64,000 bases of DNA from Oscillospiraceae bacterium NTUH-002-81 (GCA_032620915.1 CP136052.1:1898501-1962500); one strand, 5' to 3'. Positions 8,602 through 16,799 are shown, counted from the first letter of the stretch. Numbers and translations are program-made. The notes: generated from the sequence alone by a model not told the origin.

Positions 8602-10053
8602 ATGGTATTTTCAAGTGTTCCGTTCCTGTACTATTTTTTACCGGTGGCGATGGCCCTGTATTTCCTCGTCCCGGCAAAGGGCAGGAACGGTGTTCTTTTT
8701 CTGGAAAGTCTGGTGTTCTATGCCTGGGGCGATGCCCGCTATGTGCCCATGCTGCTTTTTGATGTGGCCCAGGGGTATGCCTGCGCCCGTCTGATATGCT
8801 GGCACCGGACGTCCTCCTGGCCGGAGAAAAACAGGATGCGCTGGAAAAAATGCTGGCTGGCGGTCAGTGTGCTCTGTGCGCTGGGAATGCTTGGCTATTA
8901 TAAATATGCAGATTTCTTTCTGGAAAACTGGAACCGGATGACGGGAGGAAACGTAAGACTTTTGCAGCTGGTACTGCCCGCGGGCATCAGCTTTTATACG
9001 TTTCAGATCATCAGCTATACGGTGGATGTTTACCGGGGAACAACGGCGGTACAGCGTAGGCTTGTGGATCTGGCAGCCTATATCTGTATGTTTCCTCAGC
9101 TCATTGCCGGTCCTATCGTCCGGTATGAGACCATTGCGGCGCAGCTTGCCGGTCGCACCTGCAGCGTGGATCAGGCGGCAGCCGGTGTCCGGCGGTTGAT
9201 TCTTGGTCTGTCCAAAAAGGTGCTGCTGGCAGATTCCCTGGGGCTGTTGGTGACAACCTTTCGACAGAGTGAAAAGACGGTGCTGTTTTACTGGATCTAT
9301 GCCATTGCTTTTACCCTGCAGATTTATTTTGATTTTTCCGGATACAGTGATATGGCGGTGGGCATGGGACAGATGCTGGGCTTTTCCTTTCCGGATAACT
9401 TCCGGTATCCGTACATTTCAAAAAGCATCACGGAATTCTGGCGGCGGTGGCATATTTCCCTGGGCCAGTGGTTCCGGGATTATGTGTATATTCCCCTGGG
9501 CGGCAATCGAAAGGGCCGGGGGCGGCAGCTGCTGGCCATTGCCGTTGTGTGGCTGGCCACCGGCCTGTGGCACGGGGCGGCCTGGAATTTTGTGCTGTGG
9601 GGCGCTTTGTATGCCCTGCTGTTGCTGACGGAAAAATGGTTCACCGGGCGGCTGCTTGCAAAGAGCCGTCTGCTTTGTCATGTCTATGTACTGTTTTTCG
9701 TGGTGGTGGGCTTTGTGCTTTTTGACGCCGGAAGCCTTGCAGAGGCGGGAGAGAGCCTTCGGGCCATGGCCGGGCTGTCAGGATTGCCCTTGTGCAGCAG
9801 CGTGACTCTTTATTATGGAAAAAGCTACGCTGTCCTTCTGCTGGCGGCCGCCGTGCTGGCGACTCCTTATCCCATGCGGCTGCTGCGGAAGATAAGGGCG
9901 TTACCGCTGCCGGAAAAATGGGGCGGCAGAAAAATGGGAGACGATCTGCCAGTACAACTGCTGGAAATCGGCGGCCTTTTGCTGTTGCTGCTGGTGTGCA
10001 CTGCATTTCTGGTGGCAGGATCCTTCCATCCATTTCTCTATTTTCGGTTTTAA
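8602..10053 (+). CDS. MBOAT family O-acyltransferase (AlgI-like)
   Basis: This 483-residue polytopic membrane protein belongs to the family that moves acyl groups, usually acetyl, across the membrane onto polysaccharides (AlgI, PatA) or teichoic acids (DltB). Family blocks are PQLIAGPIVRYETI, DFSGYSDMAVGMGQMLGF, FWRRWHISLGQWFRDYVYIP (His284) and GLWHGAAWNFVLWG with the invariant His324. The start context MVFSSVPFLYYFLPVAMALY is typical of AlgI-like proteins. The neighbouring DHHW protein is the usual partner and may be the extracytoplasmic transferase. The acceptor polymer is not evident. Confidence 0.92.
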   Translation: MVFSSVPFLYYFLPVAMALYFLVPAKGRNGVLFLESLVFYAWGDARYVPMLLFDVAQGYACARLICWHRTSSWPEKNRMRWKKCWLAVSVLCALGMLGYYKYADFFLENWNRMTGGNVRLLQLVLPAGISFYTFQIISYTVDVYRGTTAVQRRLVDLAAYICMFPQLIAGPIVRYETIAAQLAGRTCSVDQAAAGVRRLILGLSKKVLLADSLGLLVTTFRQSEKTVLFYWIYAIAFTLQIYFDFSGYSDMAVGMGQMLGFSFPDNFRYPYISKSITEFWRRWHISLGQWFRDYVYIPLGGNRKGRGRQLLAIAVVWLATGLWHGAAWNFVLWGALYALLLLTEKWFTGRLLAKSRLLCHVYVLFFVVVGFVLFDAGSLAEAGESLRAMAGLSGLPLCSSVTLYYGKSYAVLLLAAAVLATPYPMRLLRKIRALPLPEKWGGRKMGDDLPVQLLEIGGLLLLLLVCTAFLVAGSFHPFLYFRF

Positions 10054-10165
10054 ACGCATGACCTACAGGAGATAAAAGGAAAACAAGCTGGTTGATTCCC
10101 ATAGCATTACATACGAAGAAAGCTATCGATGATGGGTATGAAAGAGAGGAAAAGGAGGTGTCCGT

Positions 10166-11356
10166 ATGTCAGAAAAACGAAAAAACTGCCTTCTGCTGGC
10201 GGCGGTCATCCTGCTGGTGGCGGGGCTTGCGGTGACAGGCATCCTGCTGCCGGATCAGCAGATATCTCTGACGGAGCGGCGTAGCCTGGCACAGCTTCCG
10301 ACAGTAAGCGTTTCCTTGGTGCTGGACAAAAGCTTTTCAGAAGCCTTTGACAGCTACAGCCAGGATCAGTTCCCCTTCCGGGAATGGTTCCGCCGGGTGC
10401 GGGCCTGGACGAACCGGTTGGTGTTCCGCCTGCGGGATGACAACGGTATTTATATAGAAGATGGTTATGCGGCCAAAATCGAATATCCGCTGGATGAGGC
10501 ATCGGTGTTCCACGCGGCGGCCCGTTTTTCCTATGTGTATGACCGGTATCTGGCGGATATGGGAAGTGCGGTTTATGTGTCGGTGGTGCCGGACAAGGGA
10601 TATTTCCTGGCCGGGAAGCACGGGGCACCGGCCATGGATGAGGAAAAGCTGACCGATCTTCTTACCGGACAGATGCTCTATGCGTCGTATATCGATCTGT
10701 TCCCGGCGCTATCCATGGAGGATTACTATGCCACGGACATTCACTGGCGGCAGGAGAAAATCGTGCCTGTAGCAAGGTTGTTGTTACAGAAGATGAAAGA
10801 AGATTCCGGAAATCCGACAGATCCTGTGATTTCTGCGGCAATGGATGGCGGGGATACAAAAGACACAGCGCTTCAGGAAGCAGATGTGCCAGCGGAGGAT
10901 GGTGGTTATACGACAGAAAAAGCTTCCGATGCCTTCTATGGTGTTTATTGTGGTCAGACTGCATTGTCGCTGGCGCCGGATCTCCTGTATTATCTGGACA
11001 GCGAATGGCTTTCCGGCTGTACTGTGTGGGATTATGAGGCGCAGAAGGAGATCCCGGTCTATGATCTTTCCCAGGCGGCAGGGCGGGATCCCTACGCCCT
11101 GTTTCTGGGCGGTTCCAGGGCACTGCTGACGATAACGAATCCGGCGGCTTCCTCTGACCGGGAGCTATTGCTGTTTCGGGATTCCTTTGGCAGCAGCATC
11201 GCGCCGCTGCTGGCCGAGGGGTATGCGAAGATTACGCTCATCGACATTCGTTATATTTCCCCGGAGCTTTTGGATCGGTTTGTCACTTTTGACGGGCAGG
11301 ACGTGCTGTTTCTGTACAGTGTGTCGGTGCTGAACCACAGCGAAACCATTCGTTAA
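10166..11356 (+). CDS. DHHW-family protein, partner of the MBOAT acyltransferase
   Basis: This 396-residue protein has an N-terminal signal anchor (about 7-30) followed by an extracytoplasmic domain. It resembles the DHHW family related to AlgJ/AlgX: the block MEDYYATDIHWRQE corresponds to the family motif, with Ile in place of the first His. A second block, LLFRDSFGSSIAPLLAEGY, matches the conserved SGNH-like Asp-Ser region of these proteins. The family is thought to accept acyl groups from MBOAT proteins and pass them to surface glycans. AAAGGAGGTG lies 6 bases before the ATG. A 112-base gap after the MBOAT gene holds no other gene or clear terminator. Confidence 0.8.
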   Translation: MSEKRKNCLLLAAVILLVAGLAVTGILLPDQQISLTERRSLAQLPTVSVSLVLDKSFSEAFDSYSQDQFPFREWFRRVRAWTNRLVFRLRDDNGIYIEDGYAAKIEYPLDEASVFHAAARFSYVYDRYLADMGSAVYVSVVPDKGYFLAGKHGAPAMDEEKLTDLLTGQMLYASYIDLFPALSMEDYYATDIHWRQEKIVPVARLLLQKMKEDSGNPTDPVISAAMDGGDTKDTALQEADVPAEDGGYTTEKASDAFYGVYCGQTALSLAPDLLYYLDSEWLSGCTVWDYEAQKEIPVYDLSQAAGRDPYALFLGGSRALLTITNPAASSDRELLLFRDSFGSSIAPLLAEGYAKITLIDIRYISPELLDRFVTFDGQDVLFLYSVSVLNHSETIR

Positions 11357-11380
11357 TGAACAATGCGGAGCAAAACGGTT

Positions 11381-11438
11381 CATTGCCGGGGCAGGGCATT
11401 GGTGGTAAAATAAACGGTAGCCGTAAAAACCGGCAATG
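11381..11438 (+). repeat. Long-loop inverted repeat upstream of the MATE gene
   Basis: CATTGCCGG (11381-11389) and CCGGCAATG (11430-11438) are perfect 9-base complements. A small nested hairpin, ACGG-TAG-CCGT, lies between them. It ends about 20 bases before the MATE start, so it may fold in the 5' leader. No terminator T-run follows and I do not recognise a known riboswitch class. Confidence 0.45.
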
Positions 11439-11458
11439 AAATGATATGAGGTGAAAAC

Positions 11459-12799
11459 ATGTCTACATCCATGACAAAGGGCAGTCCGCTGAAGCTGATG
11501 CTTTCGTTTGCACTGCCGCTGCTGGCGGGAAACCTGCTGCAGCAGACGTATAATATTATCGATGCGTCCATTGTGGGGCAGGTGCTGGGCAGTGATGCCC
11601 TGGCCAGTGTGGGAGCCAGCAGCAGCGTGCAGTTTCTCGTGCTGGGCTTCTGCATGGGAAGCTGCGTGGGCTTCGGGGTTCCCATTGCCAAATATTTTGG
11701 CGCCGAAGATCTGGAAAAAATGCGCACCTACGTGTTTCATGGGGCGCTGTTGACAGCGGGCATTGCGGTGGGCATCACCACAGCCTGTACGACGCTTTGT
11801 CCGTGGATTTTACATATTCTTTCTGTACAGGCAGACATTTATGACAACGCCTATGCGTATCTCATTGTGATTTTTGCAGGTCTGCCTTTTACACTGATGT
11901 ATAATTATCTCTCCAGTGTGCTGCGTTCCCTGGGAGACAGTCGGACGCCGTTTCTGTTCCTGGCGTTTTCCGCAGTATCCAATATTTTCCTGGATCTGTT
12001 CTGCATTGTGGTGCTGCACTGGGGCTGCGCCGGAGCAGCCATTGCCACCATCACCGCCCAGGCGGCCAGCGGCATTCTCTGTCTGATTTTTATCGTCCGA
12101 AAAATGAAGCTGCTGCGGTTCCATAAGGAAAACCGGCAGCTCCAGGGAAGCGTGGCCGGAGAACTGCTGAAAATGGGCATCCCCACCGGACTGCAGTTTT
12201 CCATCACCGCCGTTGGCAGTATGGTCATGCAGTCTGCCAACAACGGCCTGGGCGGCGCTTATGTGCCGGGCTTTACCGCCGGCATGCGCATCAAACAGTT
12301 TGCCATGTGTCCCTTTGACGCCATCGGTACGGCGGCTTCCGTATTTTGCAGCCAGAATCTGGGCGCAGGAAAGCTTGACCGGATCCGTCAGGGCGCAAGG
12401 GAGAGCGTGGTGGCGGCTGTGGGCTACGGTGTGGTGGCCGGTCTGGTGATGATCTTCGCCGGAAGGACCCTTTCCATGATCTTTGTCAGCGCGGATGCAG
12501 CAGAAGTGCTGGATGCATCGGCCAAATACCTGCGCTGCCTGGGCTATTTCCTCTGGGCCGTGGGCCTGCTCATCGTTGTGCGGATGATTGTCCAGGGGCT
12601 TGGCTATTCCGGTCGGGCCGTGTTTGCCGGTGCCACGGAGATGGTGGGCAGAACCGTGGTCAGCCTGGGCTTTGTCGGCACCTTCGGCTATACTGCCATC
12701 TGCTTTGCGGATCAGACGGCATGGCTGGCAGCCTGCGTCTACATCGTGCCTACCTGTCTCTGGTGTATGAAAAAAATCAAACAATCATTGCATGGATAA
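11459..12799 (+). CDS. MATE family efflux transporter
   Basis: This 446-residue protein has about twelve membrane helices arranged as two related halves. The N-terminus (MTKGSPLKLMLSFALPLLAG, then NLLQQTYNIIDASIVGQ) is characteristic of MATE exporters of the DinF/NorM type, which expel cationic drugs or metabolites in exchange for Na+ or H+. GAGGTGA precedes the ATG. The gene stands between the DHHW gene and an independent promoter at 12803, so it is likely a single-gene unit or the last gene of the surface cluster. The substrate is unknown. Confidence 0.93.
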   Translation: MSTSMTKGSPLKLMLSFALPLLAGNLLQQTYNIIDASIVGQVLGSDALASVGASSSVQFLVLGFCMGSCVGFGVPIAKYFGAEDLEKMRTYVFHGALLTAGIAVGITTACTTLCPWILHILSVQADIYDNAYAYLIVIFAGLPFTLMYNYLSSVLRSLGDSRTPFLFLAFSAVSNIFLDLFCIVVLHWGCAGAAIATITAQAASGILCLIFIVRKMKLLRFHKENRQLQGSVAGELLKMGIPTGLQFSITAVGSMVMQSANNGLGGAYVPGFTAGMRIKQFAMCPFDAIGTAASVFCSQNLGAGKLDRIRQGARESVVAAVGYGVVAGLVMIFAGRTLSMIFVSADAAEVLDASAKYLRCLGYFLWAVGLLIVVRMIVQGLGYSGRAVFAGATEMVGRTVVSLGFVGTFGYTAICFADQTAWLAACVYIVPTCLWCMKKIKQSLHG

Positions 12800-12802
12800 T
12801 CA

Positions 12803-12831
12803 TTGACAGAAACATCGGTATTTGCTACACT
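12803..12831 (+). promoter_or_regulatory. Promoter of the Rpn-like gene
   Basis: TTGACA at 12803-12808 is separated by 17 bases from TACACT at 12826-12831. The -35 is perfect and the spacing ideal. It lies just after the MATE stop and leaves a leader of about 150 bases. Confidence 0.7.
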
Positions 12832-12868
12832 ACAATTACATATCTGGGAAAGTTCTTGGCCGTTCGGT

Positions 12869-12914
12869 CACTCAATCCCCATATGCGAAAACAAAAAATA
12901 TGGCGGAGAGAGTG
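12869..12914 (+). repeat. Leader hairpin upstream of the Rpn-like gene
   Basis: Nested complementary arms CACTC (12869-12873) with GAGTG (12910-12914) and CCATAT (12879-12884) with ATATGG (12898-12903) enclose an A-rich loop. There is no T-run, so this is a leader structure rather than an obvious terminator. Confidence 0.4.
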
Positions 12915-12989
12915 AAAGCGGGCATGCATGCAGCGGCTTTGAGTGCACGTATTCCATTTTTCTCTGCCATCAGTAGGAGAAAACTGTGA

Positions 12990-13850
12990 ATGCAAAGAAG
13001 AAAGCTGGAAGAATTGAACCTGTTGGATGATTTCCTTTTTAACGCCATGCTGGCGTATCCGGATACGGGGGAAGCTTTTATCCGCAAACTGTTGGAAACA
13101 TTGTTTGATCGGAAATTTCCGCATCTGAAAATCCGTGCACAGGAATCGTTTGCGGGTTCGAATACCGATCTTCGCGGTGCCAGACTGGATGTCTATATCG
13201 AGGAAGACGGAAGCGTGCAGATCAATGGGGACGAAATTCCAACCATCTATGACGTGGAGCCGGATCACAACCATAAAACTGCGGAGATCAAAGCATTTCC
13301 AAAGCGGGCCAGGTTTTATCATGCCATGATCGACAGAAGAAGCCTGAAAGCCGGAGAGCATTTTGGCAAGATGAAAAAGGTGTATGTGATCTTTATCTGT
13401 GATTATGATCCTTTCGGCTATGATCGGGCATTATATACGATAAAGAACAGATGTCTGGAAGAGCCGGAGCTGCCGTATGAGGATGATGCGGAAACCTGGG
13501 TGCTGTATACCCGGGGCAAAAAAGGAAATATCTCGGAAAGTTTACGTCAGCTGCTCAGCTATATGGAGAACACGAACCAGAACAATGCGATCAATGAAGA
13601 CCTGAGAGACATCCAGCAGATGGTGGATCAGGTCAAGCGGGACGGGGAGGTTTCATTACGATATATGAAATGGTTTGAACATGATCAGATGATGTATGAG
13701 CAGGGGCGTCAGGATGAGCAGGAAAATACGGAACGAGAGAAAGAATTAACAAGACATCTTCTGAAAGATCAGCGTGTTGCAGATGCGCAGCGTGCTTTGG
13801 ATGATCCGGCATTCCGGGATCAGTTGCTGAAGGAATACGGCATTCACTAA
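12990..13850 (+). CDS. Rpn/PD-(D/E)XK nuclease family transposase-like protein
   Basis: This 286-residue protein matches the family often called Rpn recombination-promoting nuclease or PD-(D/E)XK nuclease family transposase, abundant in Lachnospiraceae. The N-terminus (LLDDFLFNAMLAYPDTGEAF) is typical. The nuclease core is visible as ARLDVYIEED (Asp67) followed by IYDVEPD (Asp88, Glu90); family members usually have VEMQ here, so the residue after Glu-x is altered. The C-terminus is a charged, Glu/Gln-rich helix with MKWFEHDQMMYEQGRQDEQ, as in relatives. Despite the name, no inverted repeats or target-site duplications flank it. It has its own promoter and terminator, so it is a one-gene unit. 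Confidence 0.8.
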   Translation: MQRRKLEELNLLDDFLFNAMLAYPDTGEAFIRKLLETLFDRKFPHLKIRAQESFAGSNTDLRGARLDVYIEEDGSVQINGDEIPTIYDVEPDHNHKTAEIKAFPKRARFYHAMIDRRSLKAGEHFGKMKKVYVIFICDYDPFGYDRALYTIKNRCLEEPELPYEDDAETWVLYTRGKKGNISESLRQLLSYMENTNQNNAINEDLRDIQQMVDQVKRDGEVSLRYMKWFEHDQMMYEQGRQDEQENTEREKELTRHLLKDQRVADAQRALDDPAFRDQLLKEYGIH

Positions 13851-13883
13851 TGGCTGGACAGATTGATGATAGGAAGATACCAC

Positions 13884-13912
13884 CCCCGGAGATTTTTCTC
13901 CGGGGTATTTTT
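13884..13912 (+). terminator. Rho-independent terminator after the Rpn-like gene
   Basis: CCCCGGAG (13884-13891) pairs perfectly with CTCCGGGG (13898-13905) across a six-base loop and is followed by a T-rich tail. It lies 34 bases after the stop codon. Confidence 0.85.
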
Positions 13913-13934
13913 TTGCCCTTTTCACATAAAAGAA

Positions 13935-13973
13935 TTGACATATCGTATATAAATATATATAATACATATATAC
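13935..13973 (+). promoter_or_regulatory. Consensus promoter overlapped by a palindrome (probable GntR operator)
   Basis: TTGACA (13935-13940), 17 bases, then TATAAT (13958-13963) is a perfect sigma-A promoter. GTATATA (13945-13951) and TATATAC (13967-13973) form an inverted repeat that brackets the -10. AT-rich palindromes of this sort are typical of YtrA-group GntR regulators, which repress their own ABC-transporter operons. Binding by the product of the next gene is inferred. Confidence 0.75.
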
Positions 13974-14010
13974 AATATAAAGCAAATGATCAACAGATCG
14001 AGGTGAGGCT

Positions 14011-14385
14011 ATGGATATCATTATCAGCAATTCTTCGGGAAAACCGATTTATGAACAGATCACGTCCCAGATCAAGCAGAAGATCATGCAGGGAGAGCTA
14101 AAGGAGGGCGACGCGCTGCCGTCCATGCGTCTGCTGGCGAAGGATCTGCACATCAGCGTGATCACCACCAAGCGGGCGTATGAGGATCTGGAGCGGGACG
14201 GCTTCATCACCACGGTGGTGGGCAAGGGAAGCTTTGTGGCGAGCACGGACAGTGAATTTTTGCGGGAAGAACAGCTTCGGACGGCGGAAGCGCATCTGAC
14301 CCAGGCGGTACGGGCGGCAAGGCTTGGCGGAATTGACATAGAAGAGCTTGTGGAGGTGCTCCGCATGCTGTATGAGGAGGAGTAG
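14011..14385 (+). CDS. GntR family regulator, YtrA subfamily
   Basis: At 124 residues this is the short YtrA type: a winged helix-turn-helix with only a small C-terminal dimerisation helix. The DNA-binding region runs from SGKPIYEQITSQIKQKI through GDALPSMRLLAKDLHISV to GFITTVVGKGSFV. YtrA-type repressors usually control the ABC transporter encoded directly downstream, and here the ATPase starts two bases after the stop. The consensus promoter and overlapping palindrome upstream point to autorepression. The inducing signal is unknown; in Bacillus the related YtrA operon responds to cell-wall antibiotics. Confidence 0.93.
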   Translation: MDIIISNSSGKPIYEQITSQIKQKIMQGELKEGDALPSMRLLAKDLHISVITTKRAYEDLERDGFITTVVGKGSFVASTDSEFLREEQLRTAEAHLTQAVRAARLGGIDIEELVEVLRMLYEEE

Positions 14386-14387
14386 AG

Positions 14388-15326
14388 ATGAATGTGGCAA
14401 TGGATATGGGAACAGCTGCTTCGCGTTCTGGAAATGAGACTGTGGTGGGAGATGGCGATATGGATATGGATGCTATGCTGGAAATGCGGCAGGTAACGAA
14501 ACGGTATGAGAATTTCACGCTGGATCATGTGGATTTTGTGGTGCCCAAGGGATATGTCACCGGTCTCATCGGGGAGAACGGCGCCGGAAAAACAACGCTC
14601 ATGAAGGCAGCGCTGGGGCTCATCCGGACGGAGGAAGGAGAGATCCTGCTGGATGGAAAGCCGCTGGCGGCGAACGACCGGGCGGTGAAAGAGCGGTTTG
14701 GCGTGGTGTTTGACAGCAGCAGTTTTCCGGAAGAGCTGTCGGCAAAACAGATCGGCAGGATTTTGCAGGATATTTACAGCCGCTGGGAGCCGGATACCTT
14801 TGCGCAGCTGCTGCACCGGTTTTCCATTCCCACGGACAAAAAGGTGAAGGAATACTCCCGGGGCATGAAGATGAAGCTTTCGATCGCGGCGTCGCTGTCC
14901 CATCATGCTGATTTCCTACTTCTGGATGAAGCCACCGGCGGCCTGGATCCGGTGGTGCGGGAGGAGATCCTGGAGCTGTTTCAGGAATTTATGGAGGAGG
15001 AAGGGCACACGATCCTCATGTCCAGCCATATCACCAGCGATCTGGAGAAGATCGCGGACTATGTGGCGTTTATGAAAGACGGCAGAATGGTTTTTCAGGA
15101 GGAAAAGGATGTGCTGCTTTCCGGCTGCGGCATATTAAAATGCGGCCGGGACGATTTCCGGGATATGGACTGCCCGGCCTTTCTGGCCAGCCGGGAGCAT
15201 GTCTTTGGCCGGGAAATTCTGCTGAGAGACCGGCATTCCTTTGAAGCACAGTATCCGGAGGCGGTGGTGGATCCGGTGAAGCTGGAGGATATCATGTTGT
15301 TTTTGGTGAAGGGGGAACAGTTATGA
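14388..15326 (+). CDS. ABC transporter ATP-binding protein (YtrB-like)
   Basis: This 312-residue ATPase has an unusual Met/Asp/Gly-rich N-terminal extension of about 30 residues before the standard domain. Walker A is GENGAGKTT (62-70), the signature region is YSRGMKMKL, Walker B is FLLLDEATGGLDP, and SSHITSDLEK holds the switch His. The C-terminal 70 residues form the accessory domain usual in this exporter group. The real start may be a later Met (for example before LEMRQVTKRY), which would remove the odd extension, but the ATG at 14388 has the best ribosome site (GAGGAGGAG). The stop overlaps the permease start as ATGA. Confidence 0.9.
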   Translation: MNVAMDMGTAASRSGNETVVGDGDMDMDAMLEMRQVTKRYENFTLDHVDFVVPKGYVTGLIGENGAGKTTLMKAALGLIRTEEGEILLDGKPLAANDRAVKERFGVVFDSSSFPEELSAKQIGRILQDIYSRWEPDTFAQLLHRFSIPTDKKVKEYSRGMKMKLSIAASLSHHADFLLLDEATGGLDPVVREEILELFQEFMEEEGHTILMSSHITSDLEKIADYVAFMKDGRMVFQEEKDVLLSGCGILKCGRDDFRDMDCPAFLASREHVFGREILLRDRHSFEAQYPEAVVDPVKLEDIMLFLVKGEQL

Positions 15327-15961
15327 TCGGACTGATGAGAAAAGATTTTTACAGTATGCTGTTATATCTGCGGCAGGTGGTAATCGTGGTGCTGTTTATC
15401 GGCGTATTCAGCGCTATGACAAAATCCACTTCCATGGTAGGTTTTATGTTGATTTTTCTGAGCCTGAACATGGTGCAGAGCTGCCTGTTTGTGGACGAGA
15501 AAAATCACTGGGATCAGTACGCCCTGACCATGCCGCTGCTTCGAAAAGATGTGGTGAAGGCCCGGTACGTGATCCTGGTGCTCATCGGCCTTGCGTCCTT
15601 CGCCCTTGGCATCGCATCCAATGTGGTGCTGTGCCTGGTTTTCCGGGAAAATTCCCTGGCAGATTCAGTGCTCACCACGGTAACGGTGTTCCTTTTCTAT
15701 ATGCTGTCCTATACCATCAGCATTCCGTTCGCCTATCGTCTGAGCGCGGATAAAGCCCGATATGTGATGATGGGTGTGATGGTAGGCGGCGCAGCGGTGA
15801 TCGGTTCGGTTCTGCATCTTTTCCCTGAGCTGAAAACGCTGGCGGCACCGGCACTGCAGATGCTGCCTGCCATTGGCGCGGCTGCACTGGTATTTCTGGC
15901 GGCTGCCTTCGTGATTTCCTACAAAATTTCGGTGGCCATCTATGAGAAAAAGGAATTTTGA
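15323..15961 (+). CDS. ABC-2 type permease of the GntR operon
   Basis: This 212-residue membrane protein has about six hydrophobic segments and a short cytoplasmic start, MIGLMRKDFYSML. A soluble stretch near residues 55-70 (VDEKNHWDQYALTMPLLRKD) is typical of the ABC-2 permeases that accompany YtrA-type regulators. Four-base overlap with the ATPase gene indicates translational coupling. Together the three genes form a small regulated exporter operon. The stop codon lies inside a perfect inverted repeat (15956-15977). Confidence 0.85.
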   Translation: MIGLMRKDFYSMLLYLRQVVIVVLFIGVFSAMTKSTSMVGFMLIFLSLNMVQSCLFVDEKNHWDQYALTMPLLRKDVVKARYVILVLIGLASFALGIASNVVLCLVFRENSLADSVLTTVTVFLFYMLSYTISIPFAYRLSADKARYVMMGVMVGGAAVIGSVLHLFPELKTLAAPALQMLPAIGAAALVFLAAAFVISYKISVAIYEKKEF

Positions 15962-15977
15962 CAGAAAAATGTCAAAA
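15956..15977. repeat. Perfect 8-base inverted repeat at the operon boundary
   Basis: TTTTGACA and TGTCAAAA flank a six-base A-rich centre. The left arm contains the permease stop codon and a TTGACA hexamer, but no matching -10 lies 16 to 18 bases downstream. It could be an operator for the Fe-S operon or a weak hairpin. Confidence 0.5.
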
Positions 15978-16034
15978 GGACTGGACGAACTCCTCCGTTT
16001 GTGAGAAAATACAAGGTGGTTAGAGCAGATGCTC

Positions 16035-16060
16035 CCGGGGAAGGGCACCCCGGTATTTAT
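16035..16060 (+). terminator. Possible weak terminator or leader hairpin
   Basis: CCGGGG (16035-16040) pairs with CCCCGG (16048-16053) across AAGGGCA, followed by TATTTATT. The stem is GC-rich but short and the T-run is interrupted. It sits about 35 bases before the Fe-S scaffold gene, so attenuation is possible. Confidence 0.4.
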
Positions 16061-16088
16061 TAAACTTACATATGGAAGGAGTTTTAAC

Positions 16089-16781
16089 ATGATTTATTCA
16101 CAGGAAGTAGAGAACATGTGTACAGTAGCACAGGGCGTTGCGCATGGTGCTGCTCCGATCCCGGAAGAAGCCAAATGGGTAAAGGCAAAAGATGTCGCTG
16201 ATATCTCCGGTCTGACACACGGAATCGGCTGGTGTGCACCGCAGCAGGGATGCTGTAAGCTGACACTGAACGTGAAGGAGGGCATCATCCAGGAAGCACT
16301 CGTTGAGACCATCGGATGTTCCGGTATGACCCATTCCGCAGCTATGGCAGCAGAGATACTGCCGGGAAGAACCATCCTGGAGGCGCTGAACACAGACCTT
16401 GTTTGTGACGCAATTAACACCGCTATGAGAGAGCTGTTCCTGCAGATCGTATATGGCCGTACCCAGAGTGCATTTTCTGAGGAAGGACTTCCGATCGGCG
16501 CAGGCCTTGAGGACCTTGGTAAGGGACTTCGTTCCCAGGTTGGAACCATGTACGGTACCCTTAAGAAAGGCCCCCGTTACCTCGAGATGACTGAGGGTTA
16601 TGTAACCGGTATTGCACTGGATGCAGACGATCAGATCATCGGCTATCAGTTTGTTTCTCTTGGAAAGATGACAGACTTCATCAAGAAGGGCGACGACCCG
16701 AACACCGCATGGGAGAAGGCAAAAGGCCAGTATGGCCGTGTGGCTGATGCAGTGAAGATCATTGACCCGAGAGAAGAATAA
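16089..16781 (+). CDS. Iron-sulfur cluster assembly scaffold, IscU/NifU-N-like
   Basis: This 230-residue protein resembles the NifU N-terminal/IscU fold in a divergent form found next to GGGtGRT proteins. Cysteines that could hold a transient cluster occur in GWCAPQQGCCKL and in ETIGCSGMTHSAAM, with another in TDLVCDAIN. The frame opens earlier, but MIYSQEVENMCTV at 16089 has GGAAGGAG eight bases upstream and is the family N-terminus. Its codon choice (many GCA, GTT, CGT, TAC) differs from most neighbours and suggests high expression. It is 18 bases from the GGGtGRT gene, so the two are co-transcribed. No IscS or SufBC genes are nearby. Confidence 0.83.
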   Translation: MIYSQEVENMCTVAQGVAHGAAPIPEEAKWVKAKDVADISGLTHGIGWCAPQQGCCKLTLNVKEGIIQEALVETIGCSGMTHSAAMAAEILPGRTILEALNTDLVCDAINTAMRELFLQIVYGRTQSAFSEEGLPIGAGLEDLGKGLRSQVGTMYGTLKKGPRYLEMTEGYVTGIALDADDQIIGYQFVSLGKMTDFIKKGDDPNTAWEKAKGQYGRVADAVKIIDPREE

Positions 16782-16799
16782 TTGAGGAGGTAAGGAAGA

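Noticed and set aside
12990..13850. Insertion sequence around the Rpn-like transposase
   Set aside because: No flanking inverted repeats or target duplications; family members are often nucleases despite the transposase name.
15956..15986. Ordinary promoter from TTGACA at 15958
   Set aside because: The sequence 16 to 18 bases downstream has no resemblance to TATAAT.
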